A model generated the notes under the pieces. The model was not told where the DNA came from, did no database searches, and saw only the letters and a program-made list of their open reading frames with translations. Below are positions 17,479 through 25,151 of a DNA stretch of 64,000 nucleotides, in pieces. A program made the position numbers and the translations under genes. Source of the DNA: Pseudomonas sp. GM41(2012) (GTDB taxonomy: Bacteria > Pseudomonadota > Gammaproteobacteria > Pseudomonadales > Pseudomonadaceae); contig NZ_AKJN02000007.1 in NCBI RefSeq assembly GCF_000282315.2, positions 930,001 through 994,000 on the forward strand, in the 5' to 3' direction. The stretch's first letter is position 1. The number at the start of each line of letters is the position of its first letter.

Positions 17479-17973
17479 TTACTCTGAATCCTTTGTTGTA
17501 ACGATAGGGGATGTGTCTGTTTCGTCGTCCGCATACGGGTCGGGATAGCCCAACTCTGCAAGCAACGTTCGTTCCAGTGCTTCCATTTCTTCGGCTTCAT
17601 CGTCATCTATATGGTCGTAACCCAATAGATGCAAGCAGCCGTGAATGACCAGATGAGCCCAGTGGGCCTTGAGTGCCTTGTCTTGTTCGGCGGCTTCGCG
17701 CTCGACCACCGCCACGCAGATCACCAGATCGCCCAGCAGCGGGATGTCGAGAAACTCGTCGGGCACATCGGCAGGAAACGACAAGACGTTAGTGGCGTAA
17801 TCCTTTTGCCGCCAGGTGTGGTTCAGCTCGCGACCTTCCTCTTCATCGACCAAACGGATGGTCATTTCGGAGTCGGCGGTGCGCTGGCGCAGCGCCAGTT
17901 CGCACCATTGGCGGAACTCGGCTTCGCTTGGGGCTGGCGCTTCGGTAGCCAGTTGCAGATCAAGCTCAAGCAT
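17479..17973 (-). CDS. ybeY: Endoribonuclease / rRNA maturation factor YbeY
   Basis: Single-strand-specific metal-dependent RNase needed for 16S rRNA 3' processing and ribosome quality control. The protein is 164 residues from the ATG at 17973, the size of other YbeY proteins; the longer upstream frame only overlaps phoH. The zinc-binding motif is intact in 'HLVIHGCLHLLGYDH'. The first eight bases overlap the end of phoH, so the two are translationally coupled. The acidic C-terminal tail is ordinary for Pseudomonas. Confidence 0.95.
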   Translation of the reverse strand: MLELDLQLATEAPAPSEAEFRQWCELALRQRTADSEMTIRLVDEEEGRELNHTWRQKDYATNVLSFPADVPDEFLDIPLLGDLVICVAVVEREAAEQDKALKAHWAHLVIHGCLHLLGYDHIDDDEAEEMEALERTLLAELGYPDPYADDETDTSPIVTTKDSE

Positions 17974-18982
17974 CGTGGCGATTGTCCTTGGACGAGAACT
18001 TCGCCGGTTCGTCGGCGACGCGATTCTCGAAGCGCTCGTAAGCTTCGACAATGCGCTGCACCAGTGGATGGCGCACGACGTCTTTGGGCATGAAATGGGT
18101 GAAGCTGATGCCCGGTACATCCTTGAGCACTTCGATCACATGGTGCAGCCCGGACTTGGTGCCTTTCGGCAGGTCGACCTGGGTGATGTCACCGGTGATG
18201 ACGGCGGTAGAGCCGAAGCCGATCCGGGTCAGGAACATCTTCATCTGCTCGACGGTGGTGTTCTGGCTTTCGTCGAGGATGATGAAACTGTTGTTCAAGG
18301 TGCGACCGCGCATGTAGGCCAGCGGCGCAACTTCGATCACCTGACGCTCGATCAGCTTGGCGACGTATTCGAAGCCGAGCATTTCGTAGAGTGCGTCGTA
18401 GAGCGGGCGCAGGTACGGGTCGATCTTCTGCGACAGGTCGCCGGGCAGGAAGCCGAGCTTTTCGCCCGCTTCAACTGCCGGACGCACCAGCAGGATGCGG
18501 CGAATCTGCTCGCGTTCCAGCGCGTCTACCGCGCAGGCAACGGCCAGATAGGTCTTGCCGGTACCGGCCGGGCCGATGCCGAAGTTGATGTCGTTACCGA
18601 GGATTTCCTTCACGTAGCGCAACTGATTCAAGCCGCGAGGGCGAATCATGCCTTTTTTGGTGCGCAAGGCGACGGAAGGTTCGGAGGGGGAGACGTTGTC
18701 CAGCTCTTCGACGGCCGATTCCTGCAGGAACAGGTGAACCATGTCCGGCGACAGCTCGGTACCCTTGGTTTCCCGGTACAGGCGGCGCAGGAGGTTTTCC
18801 GCGGAGGTGGTGTGCTTGGGCTCGCCGATCAGTTCGAACTGGTCTCCGCGGTTGCGGATCTCGATATTCAGGCGCTGTTCGATCAAGCGCAAATGCTCGT
18901 CGAATTGCCCGCACAGATTGGCGAAGCGGCGAGCTTCAAAAGGCTCGAGGATAAAACGATGTGGTTCTATGGGTGCGTTCAA
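17966..18982 (-). CDS. ybeZ: PhoH-like ATPase (YbeZ)
   Basis: P-loop ATPase of the PhoH family, a likely partner of YbeY in RNA metabolism. I choose a TTG start at 18982 ('LNAPIEPHRFILEPF' read with initiator Met), giving 338 residues, because the open frame further upstream has no family similarity and runs into a REPIN; there is no ATG nearby and the ribosome-binding site is weak. Walker A is 'GPAGTGKTYLA', Walker B 'FIILDESQNTT', and a helical N-terminal region precedes them. It is the first gene of the ybeZ-ybeY-corC-lnt operon. Confidence 0.9.
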   Translation of the reverse strand: MNAPIEPHRFILEPFEARRFANLCGQFDEHLRLIEQRLNIEIRNRGDQFELIGEPKHTTSAENLLRRLYRETKGTELSPDMVHLFLQESAVEELDNVSPSEPSVALRTKKGMIRPRGLNQLRYVKEILGNDINFGIGPAGTGKTYLAVACAVDALEREQIRRILLVRPAVEAGEKLGFLPGDLSQKIDPYLRPLYDALYEMLGFEYVAKLIERQVIEVAPLAYMRGRTLNNSFIILDESQNTTVEQMKMFLTRIGFGSTAVITGDITQVDLPKGTKSGLHHVIEVLKDVPGISFTHFMPKDVVRHPLVQRIVEAYERFENRVADEPAKFSSKDNRHDA

Positions 18983-19084
18983 GGTCGTATTTAGCCGCCC
19001 TGGGGCAATTAAGATGAAATCAAGGATAACGCCAGAGGCCTGGGTGCGAAAGGTCTTATACAGACCAATGTTCAACACAGGACT

Positions 19085-19176
19085 TGTAGGAGCAAAGCTT
19101 GCTCGCGATGGCTGTCTGGCATTCAACATATGAGTCGTCTGACCTGGCGCCATCGCGAGCAAGCTTTGCTCCTACA
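19085..19176. repeat. REPIN, class with AGCTTGCTCGCGATGGC arms
   Basis: Perfect 28-bp inverted arms (19085-19112 and 19149-19176) with a 36-nt loop, located between the 3' end of miaB and the start of ybeZ. Confidence 0.9.
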
Positions 19177-19189
19177 GTCATGTGCTGTG

Positions 19190-20518
19190 TTATTGGATCA
19201 GCGAGCCCCGCAGCGAGTGCGGTTGTGCGGCGTCGATATGCACATCGGCGAACTGACCAATCAACGTCGGATTGTCGCAGCGGAAATTGACGATGCGGTT
19301 ATTCTCGGTCCGGCCTTGCAGTTCGCCGGGGTCTTTTTTCGAATAATCGGTCACCAGGATCCGCTGGATCGAACCGACCATTTGTCGGCTGATCTCGAAG
19401 CCTTGTTGGTTCAGGCGATGTTGCAGGGCGTTCAGGCGTTCTTTTTTCAGCGCTTCCGGCGTTTCGTCGGCCAGATCGGCAGCCGGAGTGCCTGGGCGCT
19501 GGCTATAGACGAACGAGTAGGAGAAGTCGAAACCGACGTCTTCGATCAGCTTCATGGTCTGTTCGAAGTCTTTTTCGGTCTCGCCCGGGAAACCAACGAT
19601 GAAGTCCGAGCTGATGCAAATCCCCGGCACCGCAGCACGCAGCTTGCGCAGTTTGGATTTGTATTCCAGCGCGGTGTGGTTGCGCTTCATCGCCGCCAGG
19701 ATTCGGTCCGAACCCGATTGCACCGGCAAGTGCAGGTGTTTGACCAGTTCCGGCACGTCGGCGTGGGCCTGGATCAGGCTGTCGGAGAACTCCAGCGGGT
19801 GTGAGGTGGTGTAGCGGATGCGGTCGATGCCATCGACGGCGGCGACGACGCGGATCAGTTCGGCCAGGTCAGCCAAACGGCCGTCATGAGTGGTCCCGCG
19901 ATAGCCATTGACGTTCTGCCCCAGCAGGGTCACTTCGCGCACGCCGTTTTCGGCGAGGTGGATGATCTCGGCGATCACGTCATCGAACGGCCGGCTGACT
20001 TCTTCACCACGGGTGTAAGGCACCACGCAGAAGGTGCAGTACTTGCTGCAGCCTTCCATGACCGACACGTAGGCGCTTGGGCCATCGATGCGCGGCTCGG
20101 GCAAGTGGTCGAATTTTTCGATTTCCGGAAACGAGACGTCGACTTGCGGCAGCTTGGTAGCGCGGGCGGCGTCGATCATTTCCGGCAGGCGGTGCAGGGT
20201 CTGCGGGCCGAAGACCACGTCCACGTAAGGGGCGCGGTCGCGAATGGCAGCGCCTTCCTGGCTGGCCACGCAACCGCCAACGGCAATGACCATGTCCGGG
20301 TTGGCCAGTTTCAATTCGCGCCAGCGGCCGAGTTGGGAATACACCCGGTCCTGGGCGCGTTCGCGGATCGAGCAGGTATTGAGCAGGATCACGTCGGCAT
20401 CTTCAGCGCGAGCGGTGACTTCCAGGGCCTGATGTTCGCCCAGCAGATCGACCATGCGCGAGCTGTCGTACTCGTTCATCTGGCAACCGTGGGTTTCGAT
20501 GTAAAGCTTCTTGGCCAT
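19190..20518 (-). CDS. miaB: tRNA-2-methylthio-N6-dimethylallyladenosine synthase MiaB
   Basis: Radical-SAM methylthiotransferase that converts i6A37 to ms2i6A37 in tRNAs reading UNN codons. The protein is 442 residues from the ATG at 20518 ('MAKKLYIETHGCQMN'). The three N-terminal cluster cysteines C12, C49 and C83 and the radical-SAM cysteines C157, C161 and C164 ('CSKYCTFCVVPY') are present, and a TRAM domain closes the protein. It lies upstream of the ybeZ operon, separated by a REPIN. Confidence 0.97.
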   Translation of the reverse strand: MAKKLYIETHGCQMNEYDSSRMVDLLGEHQALEVTARAEDADVILLNTCSIRERAQDRVYSQLGRWRELKLANPDMVIAVGGCVASQEGAAIRDRAPYVDVVFGPQTLHRLPEMIDAARATKLPQVDVSFPEIEKFDHLPEPRIDGPSAYVSVMEGCSKYCTFCVVPYTRGEEVSRPFDDVIAEIIHLAENGVREVTLLGQNVNGYRGTTHDGRLADLAELIRVVAAVDGIDRIRYTTSHPLEFSDSLIQAHADVPELVKHLHLPVQSGSDRILAAMKRNHTALEYKSKLRKLRAAVPGICISSDFIVGFPGETEKDFEQTMKLIEDVGFDFSYSFVYSQRPGTPAADLADETPEALKKERLNALQHRLNQQGFEISRQMVGSIQRILVTDYSKKDPGELQGRTENNRIVNFRCDNPTLIGQFADVHIDAAQPHSLRGSLIQ

Positions 20519-20602
20519 GGACAGAGTCATCACGTGATTCAAAGAACCGCGCATTATAGGGAACATGTTCCAAGGTTCCTACCGTTGCGCGTCCGGCGGC
20601 TA

Positions 20603-20611
20603 TGCTATAGT
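20603..20611 (+). promoter_or_regulatory. Probable extended -10 promoter for the DUF1820 gene
   Basis: TGCTATAGT forms an extended -10 about 40 nt upstream of ATG 20653; a TTGCGC 15 nt further upstream is a poor -35. Prediction from motif only. Confidence 0.4.
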
Positions 20612-20652
20612 TCGCGCCCTCATTTTTATCCCCGATGTGTTGCTCGCCCACC

Positions 20653-20982
20653 ATGACCAAACGTGAAGCTCCAATCTACAAGGTGATTTTCCTCAACCAG
20701 GGCCAGGTGTACGAAATGTATGCCAAGCAGATCTATCAAAGTGATCTGTGGGGCTTCCTGGAAGTGGAAGAGTTCGTCTTTGGCGAGCGCACGCAAGTGG
20801 TCGTCGATCCGAGCGAAGAGAAGCTCAAGGCACAGTTCGAAGGTGTTGTGCGCAGCTTTGTGCCGATGCATTCGATCGTGCGGATCGACGAAGTCGAGCG
20901 CCTCGGCACGCCGAAAATCAGCGAAGCCCGCGGCGCGGTCGGCAATGTCATGCCGTTTCCGATGCCGATGCCTGAGAAGTAG
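20653..20982 (+). CDS. DUF1820 family protein
   Basis: Small protein of 109 residues, ATG 20653 ('MTKREAPIYKVIFLNQGQVY'). The DUF1820 core runs from 'YKVIFLNQGQVYEMYAKQIYQ' to 'FVPMHSIVRIDEVERLGTPKI'. The family is widespread in gammaproteobacteria and has no assigned biochemical activity. No signal or membrane segment. It is divergent from miaB and sits in the same place as in PAO1. The proline/methionine-rich tail 'MPFPMPMPEK' is typical of the family. Confidence 0.88.
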   Translation: MTKREAPIYKVIFLNQGQVYEMYAKQIYQSDLWGFLEVEEFVFGERTQVVVDPSEEKLKAQFEGVVRSFVPMHSIVRIDEVERLGTPKISEARGAVGNVMPFPMPMPEK

Positions 20983-21031
20983 GCCGCCAATTGGTTGGCT
21001 AGAGGGGGCTTGCTGTGGCTGGTGGTGCTTG

Positions 21032-21181
21032 TTGTGGCGAGGGGGCTTGCCCCCGTTGGGCTGCGAAGCGGCCCCTAAATCAGCCGCCGCCACCTTCCAG
21101 ACAGACCGCGTGTGCTGACTTTACGACTGCTGCGCAGCCGAACGGGGCGGTGCGGCGGTCCGACAAGCCCCCTCGCCACAA
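21032..21181. repeat. REP-type palindromic repeat, GTGGCGAGGGGGCTTG class
   Basis: Eighteen-base inverted arms (21032-21049 and 21164-21181) with extra pairing inside (GCCCCGTT/AACGGGGC-like segments) and a 114-nt interior. It occupies most of the gap between two convergent genes. Confidence 0.8.
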
Positions 21182-21195
21182 AGGCCCTTGCCACA

Positions 21196-21750
21196 TTAAG
21201 GCAGGGGCGAGAACGGCGTACGCCCATCGGCGCTCTGCAATTCCATCAAGTACTTGCGGAAGATTTGCCCCAGCACTTGGGTAGCGACTTCCAGTTCTTC
21301 GCGGGGCATTTTCTCGGCGACTTCGTCGGCGGTGTCCAACGCTTCTTCAGCGCCATTGACCGCCGCCATTTTCAGCACGATATACGCCTGAATGTTATTG
21401 GCCGGTACGCCTTCGCCGTGGAAGAACATGGAGCCGAGTTTGAATTGCGCCTGTGCATGGCCTTGCAACGAGGCCTTTTCGAAGTAGCTCAGGGCTTTTT
21501 TGAGGTCGCGCGGCGTATTTTTGCCGTCGTAGTAGAACTCACCCAACTCGTATTGCGCTTGCGCATCCCCTTCATCCGACGCTTTCTGGCAGGCGGCGAG
21601 CGCCTGTGCCAGGTCTTGCGGCTGAGTATTGAGGGTGCAACGACCCATCGCTGGGATTAACAACGAGTTGCCGCCTGCTTGTGCGAGCGCGAGCAGGGGC
21701 TGAAGGAGCAACAGGCAGCCCAGTGCAAGGGCGCGGCCGGTGCGGTTCAT
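21196..21750 (-). CDS. Secreted Sel1/TPR-repeat protein
   Basis: Protein of 184 residues from the ATG at 21750, with a signal peptide ending 'LLALAQAGG'. Two to three Sel1-like repeats cover about residues 55-125 ('ASDEGDAQAQYELGEFYYDG', 'ASLQGHAQAQFKLGSMFFHG'), a fold used for protein-protein contacts. The role is unknown; it is probably periplasmic. It lies alone between a REP element and hemL. Confidence 0.82.
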   Translation of the reverse strand: MNRTGRALALGCLLLLQPLLALAQAGGNSLLIPAMGRCTLNTQPQDLAQALAACQKASDEGDAQAQYELGEFYYDGKNTPRDLKKALSYFEKASLQGHAQAQFKLGSMFFHGEGVPANNIQAYIVLKMAAVNGAEEALDTADEVAEKMPREELEVATQVLGQIFRKYLMELQSADGRTPFSPLP

Positions 21751-21936
21751 GGGAATCGACTTACCTCTGAGGGGCGCGCGGACCCATCGAGGGATCCAAT
21801 AAGCGCGCATTATGAAATAAGCAGGGCCAACCTTACAAAGTCTTTACTCGTTTTTCTGCTGCGCGGGGAATATATCGGCCACTTTGCTGGGTATTTGAGC
21901 AGAAGCGAAGGAATAAGGGCGGGAATGCAGGTGAAA

Positions 21937-21964
21937 GCTGACGCTGGCAACCGCCAACGTCAGC
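21937..21964 (-). terminator. Probable terminator hairpin after hemL
   Basis: GCTGACGTTGGC pairs with GCCAGCGTCAGC, twelve pairs with one wobble and a four-base loop, immediately downstream of the hemL stop; a short TTTC follows. Confidence 0.55.
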
Positions 21965-21973
21965 GGCACAGCG

Positions 21974-23257
21974 TTATTTCAATGCAGCAAATGCGCGCTC
22001 GGCGGCATCCAGCGTCAGTTTCAGCTCGGTTTCGCCGTGGGCGATCGAAGTGAAGCCGGCTTCGAAGGCGCTCGGCGCCAGGTACACGCCGCCTTCGAGC
22101 ATCAGGTGGAAGAAGCGCCCGAACAGGGCGGCGTCGCTGGCCATCACGTCATCGAAGGTCACGATGTCGTCGGCGCCGCTGAAGTACAGACCGAACATGC
22201 CACCGGCCTGTGTGGTCACGAACGGAATGCCCGCGGCATCCGCGCGTTGTTGCAGGCCATCGAGCAGGCGACTGGTGTAGTCAGTCAGCTCTGCGTGGAA
22301 GCCCGGGCGGCTGATCAGGCGCAGGGTCGTCAGGCCGGCAGCCATGGCCAGCGGGTTACCCGACAAGGTGCCCGCCTGATAGACCGGGCCCAATGGTGCG
22401 ATGTGCGACATGATTTCGCGCTTGCCGCCGAAGCAGCCAACCGGCATGCCGCCACCGATGATTTTGCCGAAGGTGGTCAGGTCTGGCGTCACGCCGTAGT
22501 GGGCTTGTGCACCGCCGAGGGCAACGCGGAAACCGGTCATCACTTCGTCGAAAATCAGCACCACGCCATGCTTGTCGCACAGGGTGCGCAGGCCTTCGAG
22601 GAAACCTGGCGCCGGCGGTACGCAGTTCATGTTGCCGGCCACTGGCTCGACGATGATGCAGGCCACTTCCTGGCCGACTTCGGCGAGCATGGTTTCTACG
22701 GCGTCGATGTCGTTGAACGGCAGGGTCAGGGTGTGCTTGGCGAAGGCCGCCGGCACACCGGCCGAGCTCGGCACGCCTTGGGTCAGGGCGCCGGAGCCGG
22801 CCTTGACCAGCAAGCTGTCGGAGTGGCCGTGGTAGCAGCCTTCGAACTTGATGATGCTGTCGCGGCCGGTGAAACCACGGGCCAGACGGATCGCACTCAT
22901 GGTGGCTTCGGTGCCGGAGCTGACCATGCGCACCATTTCCATCGACGGCACGATCGAGCAGACCAGATCCGCCATCTGGGTTTCCATCTCGGTCGGTGCG
23001 CCGTAGGACAATCCGTGCTCAAGCTGTTTGCGCACGGCGTCCAGCACGTCCGGGTGGCTGTGGCCGAGAATCATCGGCCCCCAGGAACCGACGTAATCCA
23101 CATAACGCTTGTTGTCTTCGTCGGTGACGTAGGCGCCTTCCGCGTGTTTGAAAAACAGCGGGGTGCCGCCAACGCTTTTGAACGCGCGAACAGGCGAGTT
23201 CACGCCACCGGGAATATGTTTCTGGGCATTGGCAAACAGCGTTTCGGAACGAGACAT
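21974..23257 (-). CDS. hemL: Glutamate-1-semialdehyde 2,1-aminomutase HemL
   Basis: PLP enzyme that converts glutamate-1-semialdehyde to 5-aminolevulinate, the second step of C5 haem synthesis. Length is 427 residues, exactly the usual size. The PLP lysine lies in 'TTFGKIIGGGMPVG', and 'SGTEATMSAIRLARG' and 'YQAGTLSGNPLAM' are the expected class-III blocks. It is the last gene of a thiD-thiE-hemL run, 15 bases after thiE. Confidence 0.97.
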   Translation of the reverse strand: MSRSETLFANAQKHIPGGVNSPVRAFKSVGGTPLFFKHAEGAYVTDEDNKRYVDYVGSWGPMILGHSHPDVLDAVRKQLEHGLSYGAPTEMETQMADLVCSIVPSMEMVRMVSSGTEATMSAIRLARGFTGRDSIIKFEGCYHGHSDSLLVKAGSGALTQGVPSSAGVPAAFAKHTLTLPFNDIDAVETMLAEVGQEVACIIVEPVAGNMNCVPPAPGFLEGLRTLCDKHGVVLIFDEVMTGFRVALGGAQAHYGVTPDLTTFGKIIGGGMPVGCFGGKREIMSHIAPLGPVYQAGTLSGNPLAMAAGLTTLRLISRPGFHAELTDYTSRLLDGLQQRADAAGIPFVTTQAGGMFGLYFSGADDIVTFDDVMASDAALFGRFFHLMLEGGVYLAPSAFEAGFTSIAHGETELKLTLDAAERAFAALK

Positions 23258-23272
23258 GATCGGGCTCTCAAA

Positions 23273-23896
23273 TCAGATTTTTAGTAATTCATTGAATGCG
23301 CGGGCGCGGCGTGTCACTTCAGCCGTGCTCTCGGCGCCAAACAGGCCGTGGACGACCGCCAGCAGATCGACCCCGTGGGCCACCAGCGGGGCGGCGTTTT
23401 CCAGGGTGATGCCGCCAATCGCGCAGATCGGCAGGTGCAGTTTGCTGCGGGCCTGGTCGAGCAGTTCGAGGCTGCAGGTCGGTGCGCCGGGTTTGGTGTT
23501 GGAGTTGAAGAAGCGGCCGAAGGCGACGTAACTGGCGCCTTCCTTGGCCGCTTGCTCGGCGAGTTCGAGTTGCGCGTGGCAGGTCGAACCGATGATCGCC
23601 TGGCGACCGAGCAATGCGCGGGCCGGGGTCAGCGGGCCATCGGTCTGGCCCAGGTGCACGCCGACGTTCAGGCGCGCGGCCAACTCGGCGTCATCATTGA
23701 TGATCAGCTGGGTCTTGTAGCGTTCGCACAGATCGCGCAAGGCTTGGGCCTCGCGCAGACGGCGGGCCTCGTCGCTGCTCTTGTCGCGGTATTGCAGCAG
23801 GGTGACGCCGCCTTCCAGCGCCGCCTCCACGTACGAAAGAAATTTACCGGCCAGCAGTTGGCTATCGGTAATGGCGTACAGGCCACGTAGCTTCAT
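23273..23896 (-). CDS. thiE: Thiamine-phosphate synthase ThiE
   Basis: Joins HMP-pyrophosphate and thiazole phosphate to thiamine phosphate. Length is 207 residues. The family blocks 'YRDKSSDEARR', 'INDDAELAARLNVGVHLGQ', 'GSTCHAQLELAEQAAKEG', 'VAFGRFFNSNTKPGAP' and 'ICAIGGITLENA' form the TIM-barrel active site. It lies between thiD and hemL. No TPP riboswitch was seen upstream of thiD or thiE. Confidence 0.96.
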   Translation of the reverse strand: MKLRGLYAITDSQLLAGKFLSYVEAALEGGVTLLQYRDKSSDEARRLREAQALRDLCERYKTQLIINDDAELAARLNVGVHLGQTDGPLTPARALLGRQAIIGSTCHAQLELAEQAAKEGASYVAFGRFFNSNTKPGAPTCSLELLDQARSKLHLPICAIGGITLENAAPLVAHGVDLLAVVHGLFGAESTAEVTRRARAFNELLKI

Positions 23897-23928
23897 CGGG
23901 CAATCCTTTTTGCTTTACGCATGGACAG

Positions 23929-24726
23929 TTACGAACAGAAATCCAGCGGCAGGCGGCGCGGTACGAACTGGCCTTTGCCCAACTGCTCCGCATCACGCAG
24001 GGTGCGCCACGTGTAGTTAAGCGCGGTCTGCACGGCACTGGCGAGATTTTCGCCGAGGGCCAGACGACCGGCGAGGGCACTGGCCAGCGTGCAACCGGAG
24101 CCGTGATAACTGCCGGGCAAGCGCTGGCAGGTGAAGGTTTCGCGGTGACCGTCGCGGCTGTACAGGCGATTGTGGATTTCGTGTTCATCGCCATGGCCGC
24201 CAGTGATCAGCAGGTGTTTGACGAATGGCAGGAGTTTTTCAGCGCACTCGTCCGCGGTGCCTTCAGGCAGTTCGGCGAGGATGCGGGCTTCGGGAAGGTT
24301 AGGGGTGGCGATGATCGACAGAGGCAGCAGGCGCTCGCGCATGGCGTAGCCGACTTCGTCCTTGCCCAGGCGTCCGCCGCCACCGGCGCGCAGCACCGGG
24401 TCGCAGACCACCGGCAAATGCGGGTGCGCTGACAACAGTTCGACCACGGTGTCGACCATTTCCAGGGAACCGAGCATGCCCAGTTTCACCGCCGCGACCG
24501 TCGAGTCGTTGAGCACGGCATTGGCCTGGGCCAACACCCACTCACGGTCGAGGACGCGGAAGTCAGTGACGTTGACCGTGTCTTGCACGGTCAGGGCGGT
24601 GACGGCCGGGGCCGCATGACAACCCTGAGCGAGCAGGGCTTCGATATCTGCCTGCAAGCCGGCGCCACCACTTGGGTCGTGGCCGGAGAGACAGAGGACA
24701 ACGGGGCGAGAGCTGTAGATATTCAT
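23929..24726 (-). CDS. thiD: Hydroxymethylpyrimidine / phosphomethylpyrimidine kinase ThiD
   Basis: Phosphorylates HMP and HMP-phosphate to supply the pyrimidine half of thiamine. The protein is 265 residues from the ATG at 24726; the frame extends seven codons upstream without family similarity. Ribokinase-fold motifs are 'SGHDPSGGAGLQADIEA' near the N-terminus and 'LPGSYHGSGCTLASALAG' with the catalytic base and anion hole near the C-terminus. It is the first gene of the thiD-thiE-hemL run and divergent from ladS. Confidence 0.95.
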   Translation of the reverse strand: MNIYSSRPVVLCLSGHDPSGGAGLQADIEALLAQGCHAAPAVTALTVQDTVNVTDFRVLDREWVLAQANAVLNDSTVAAVKLGMLGSLEMVDTVVELLSAHPHLPVVCDPVLRAGGGGRLGKDEVGYAMRERLLPLSIIATPNLPEARILAELPEGTADECAEKLLPFVKHLLITGGHGDEHEIHNRLYSRDGHRETFTCQRLPGSYHGSGCTLASALAGRLALGENLASAVQTALNYTWRTLRDAEQLGKGQFVPRRLPLDFCS

Positions 24727-24789
24727 GGTGCGCGAGCTTACCACCAAACATCTTTTTTCGGGTGGAGTGGCCGCCAGGTTTGCCGATAC

Positions 24790-24922
24790 ATTGTGGGGGC
24801 TTGTCGGAATGCCGCATCACCCCGTTCGGCTGCGCAGCAGTCGTAAACCTGAAGACGCGGTGTTCCTTATCAAATGCAAAGGGGGCGCTCCGCACCCAAC
24901 GGGGGCAAGCCCCCTCGCCACA
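24790..24922. repeat. Degenerate REP-type repeat in the thiD-ladS gap
   Basis: Left arm TTGTGGGGGCTTGTCGG and right arm CAAGCCCCCTCGCCACA are imperfect inverted copies of the GTGGCGAGGGGGCTTG class, with CCCGTTCGGCTGCGCAGCAG inside, as in the 21.0- and 38.0-kb copies. The rest of this 425-nt divergent gap (24727-25151) holds only a possible ladS promoter. Confidence 0.7.
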
Positions 24923-25044
24923 GAAGTTCGGCATTGTCACAATCTGACCGGCGGAACAGCTCTAGCCCAATGCATTGAGCTGGAACGCCCGTTCTAGAGC
25001 CTTTGTAGGAAAAATTTCAATGGTGTTCAATGGCCACCAACGGC

Positions 25045-25055
25045 TATGCTAGAGT
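25045..25055 (+). promoter_or_regulatory. Possible -10 region for ladS
   Basis: TATGCTAGAGT, similar to the TATGCTATAGT in front of the DUF1820 gene, lies about 97 nt before the ladS start. No convincing -35 was found. Confidence 0.3.
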
Positions 25056-25151
25056 GGATCCAAACCAATAACAGGTAATACCGGTTTTACGTCTACTCAA
25101 AAGGAATGAGGGGCTTCCTGAGATAACCGGACAGGCCACGCTGGGGCTTAA

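Noticed and set aside
22037..23284. 415-codon open frame antisense to hemL
   Set aside because: Shadow of a complete hemL gene; composition rich in His, Gly and Val as typical for antisense frames.
23897..25151. TPP riboswitch for thiD/thiE
   Set aside because: I looked for the CTGAGA-type thi box upstream of thiE and thiD and found none.
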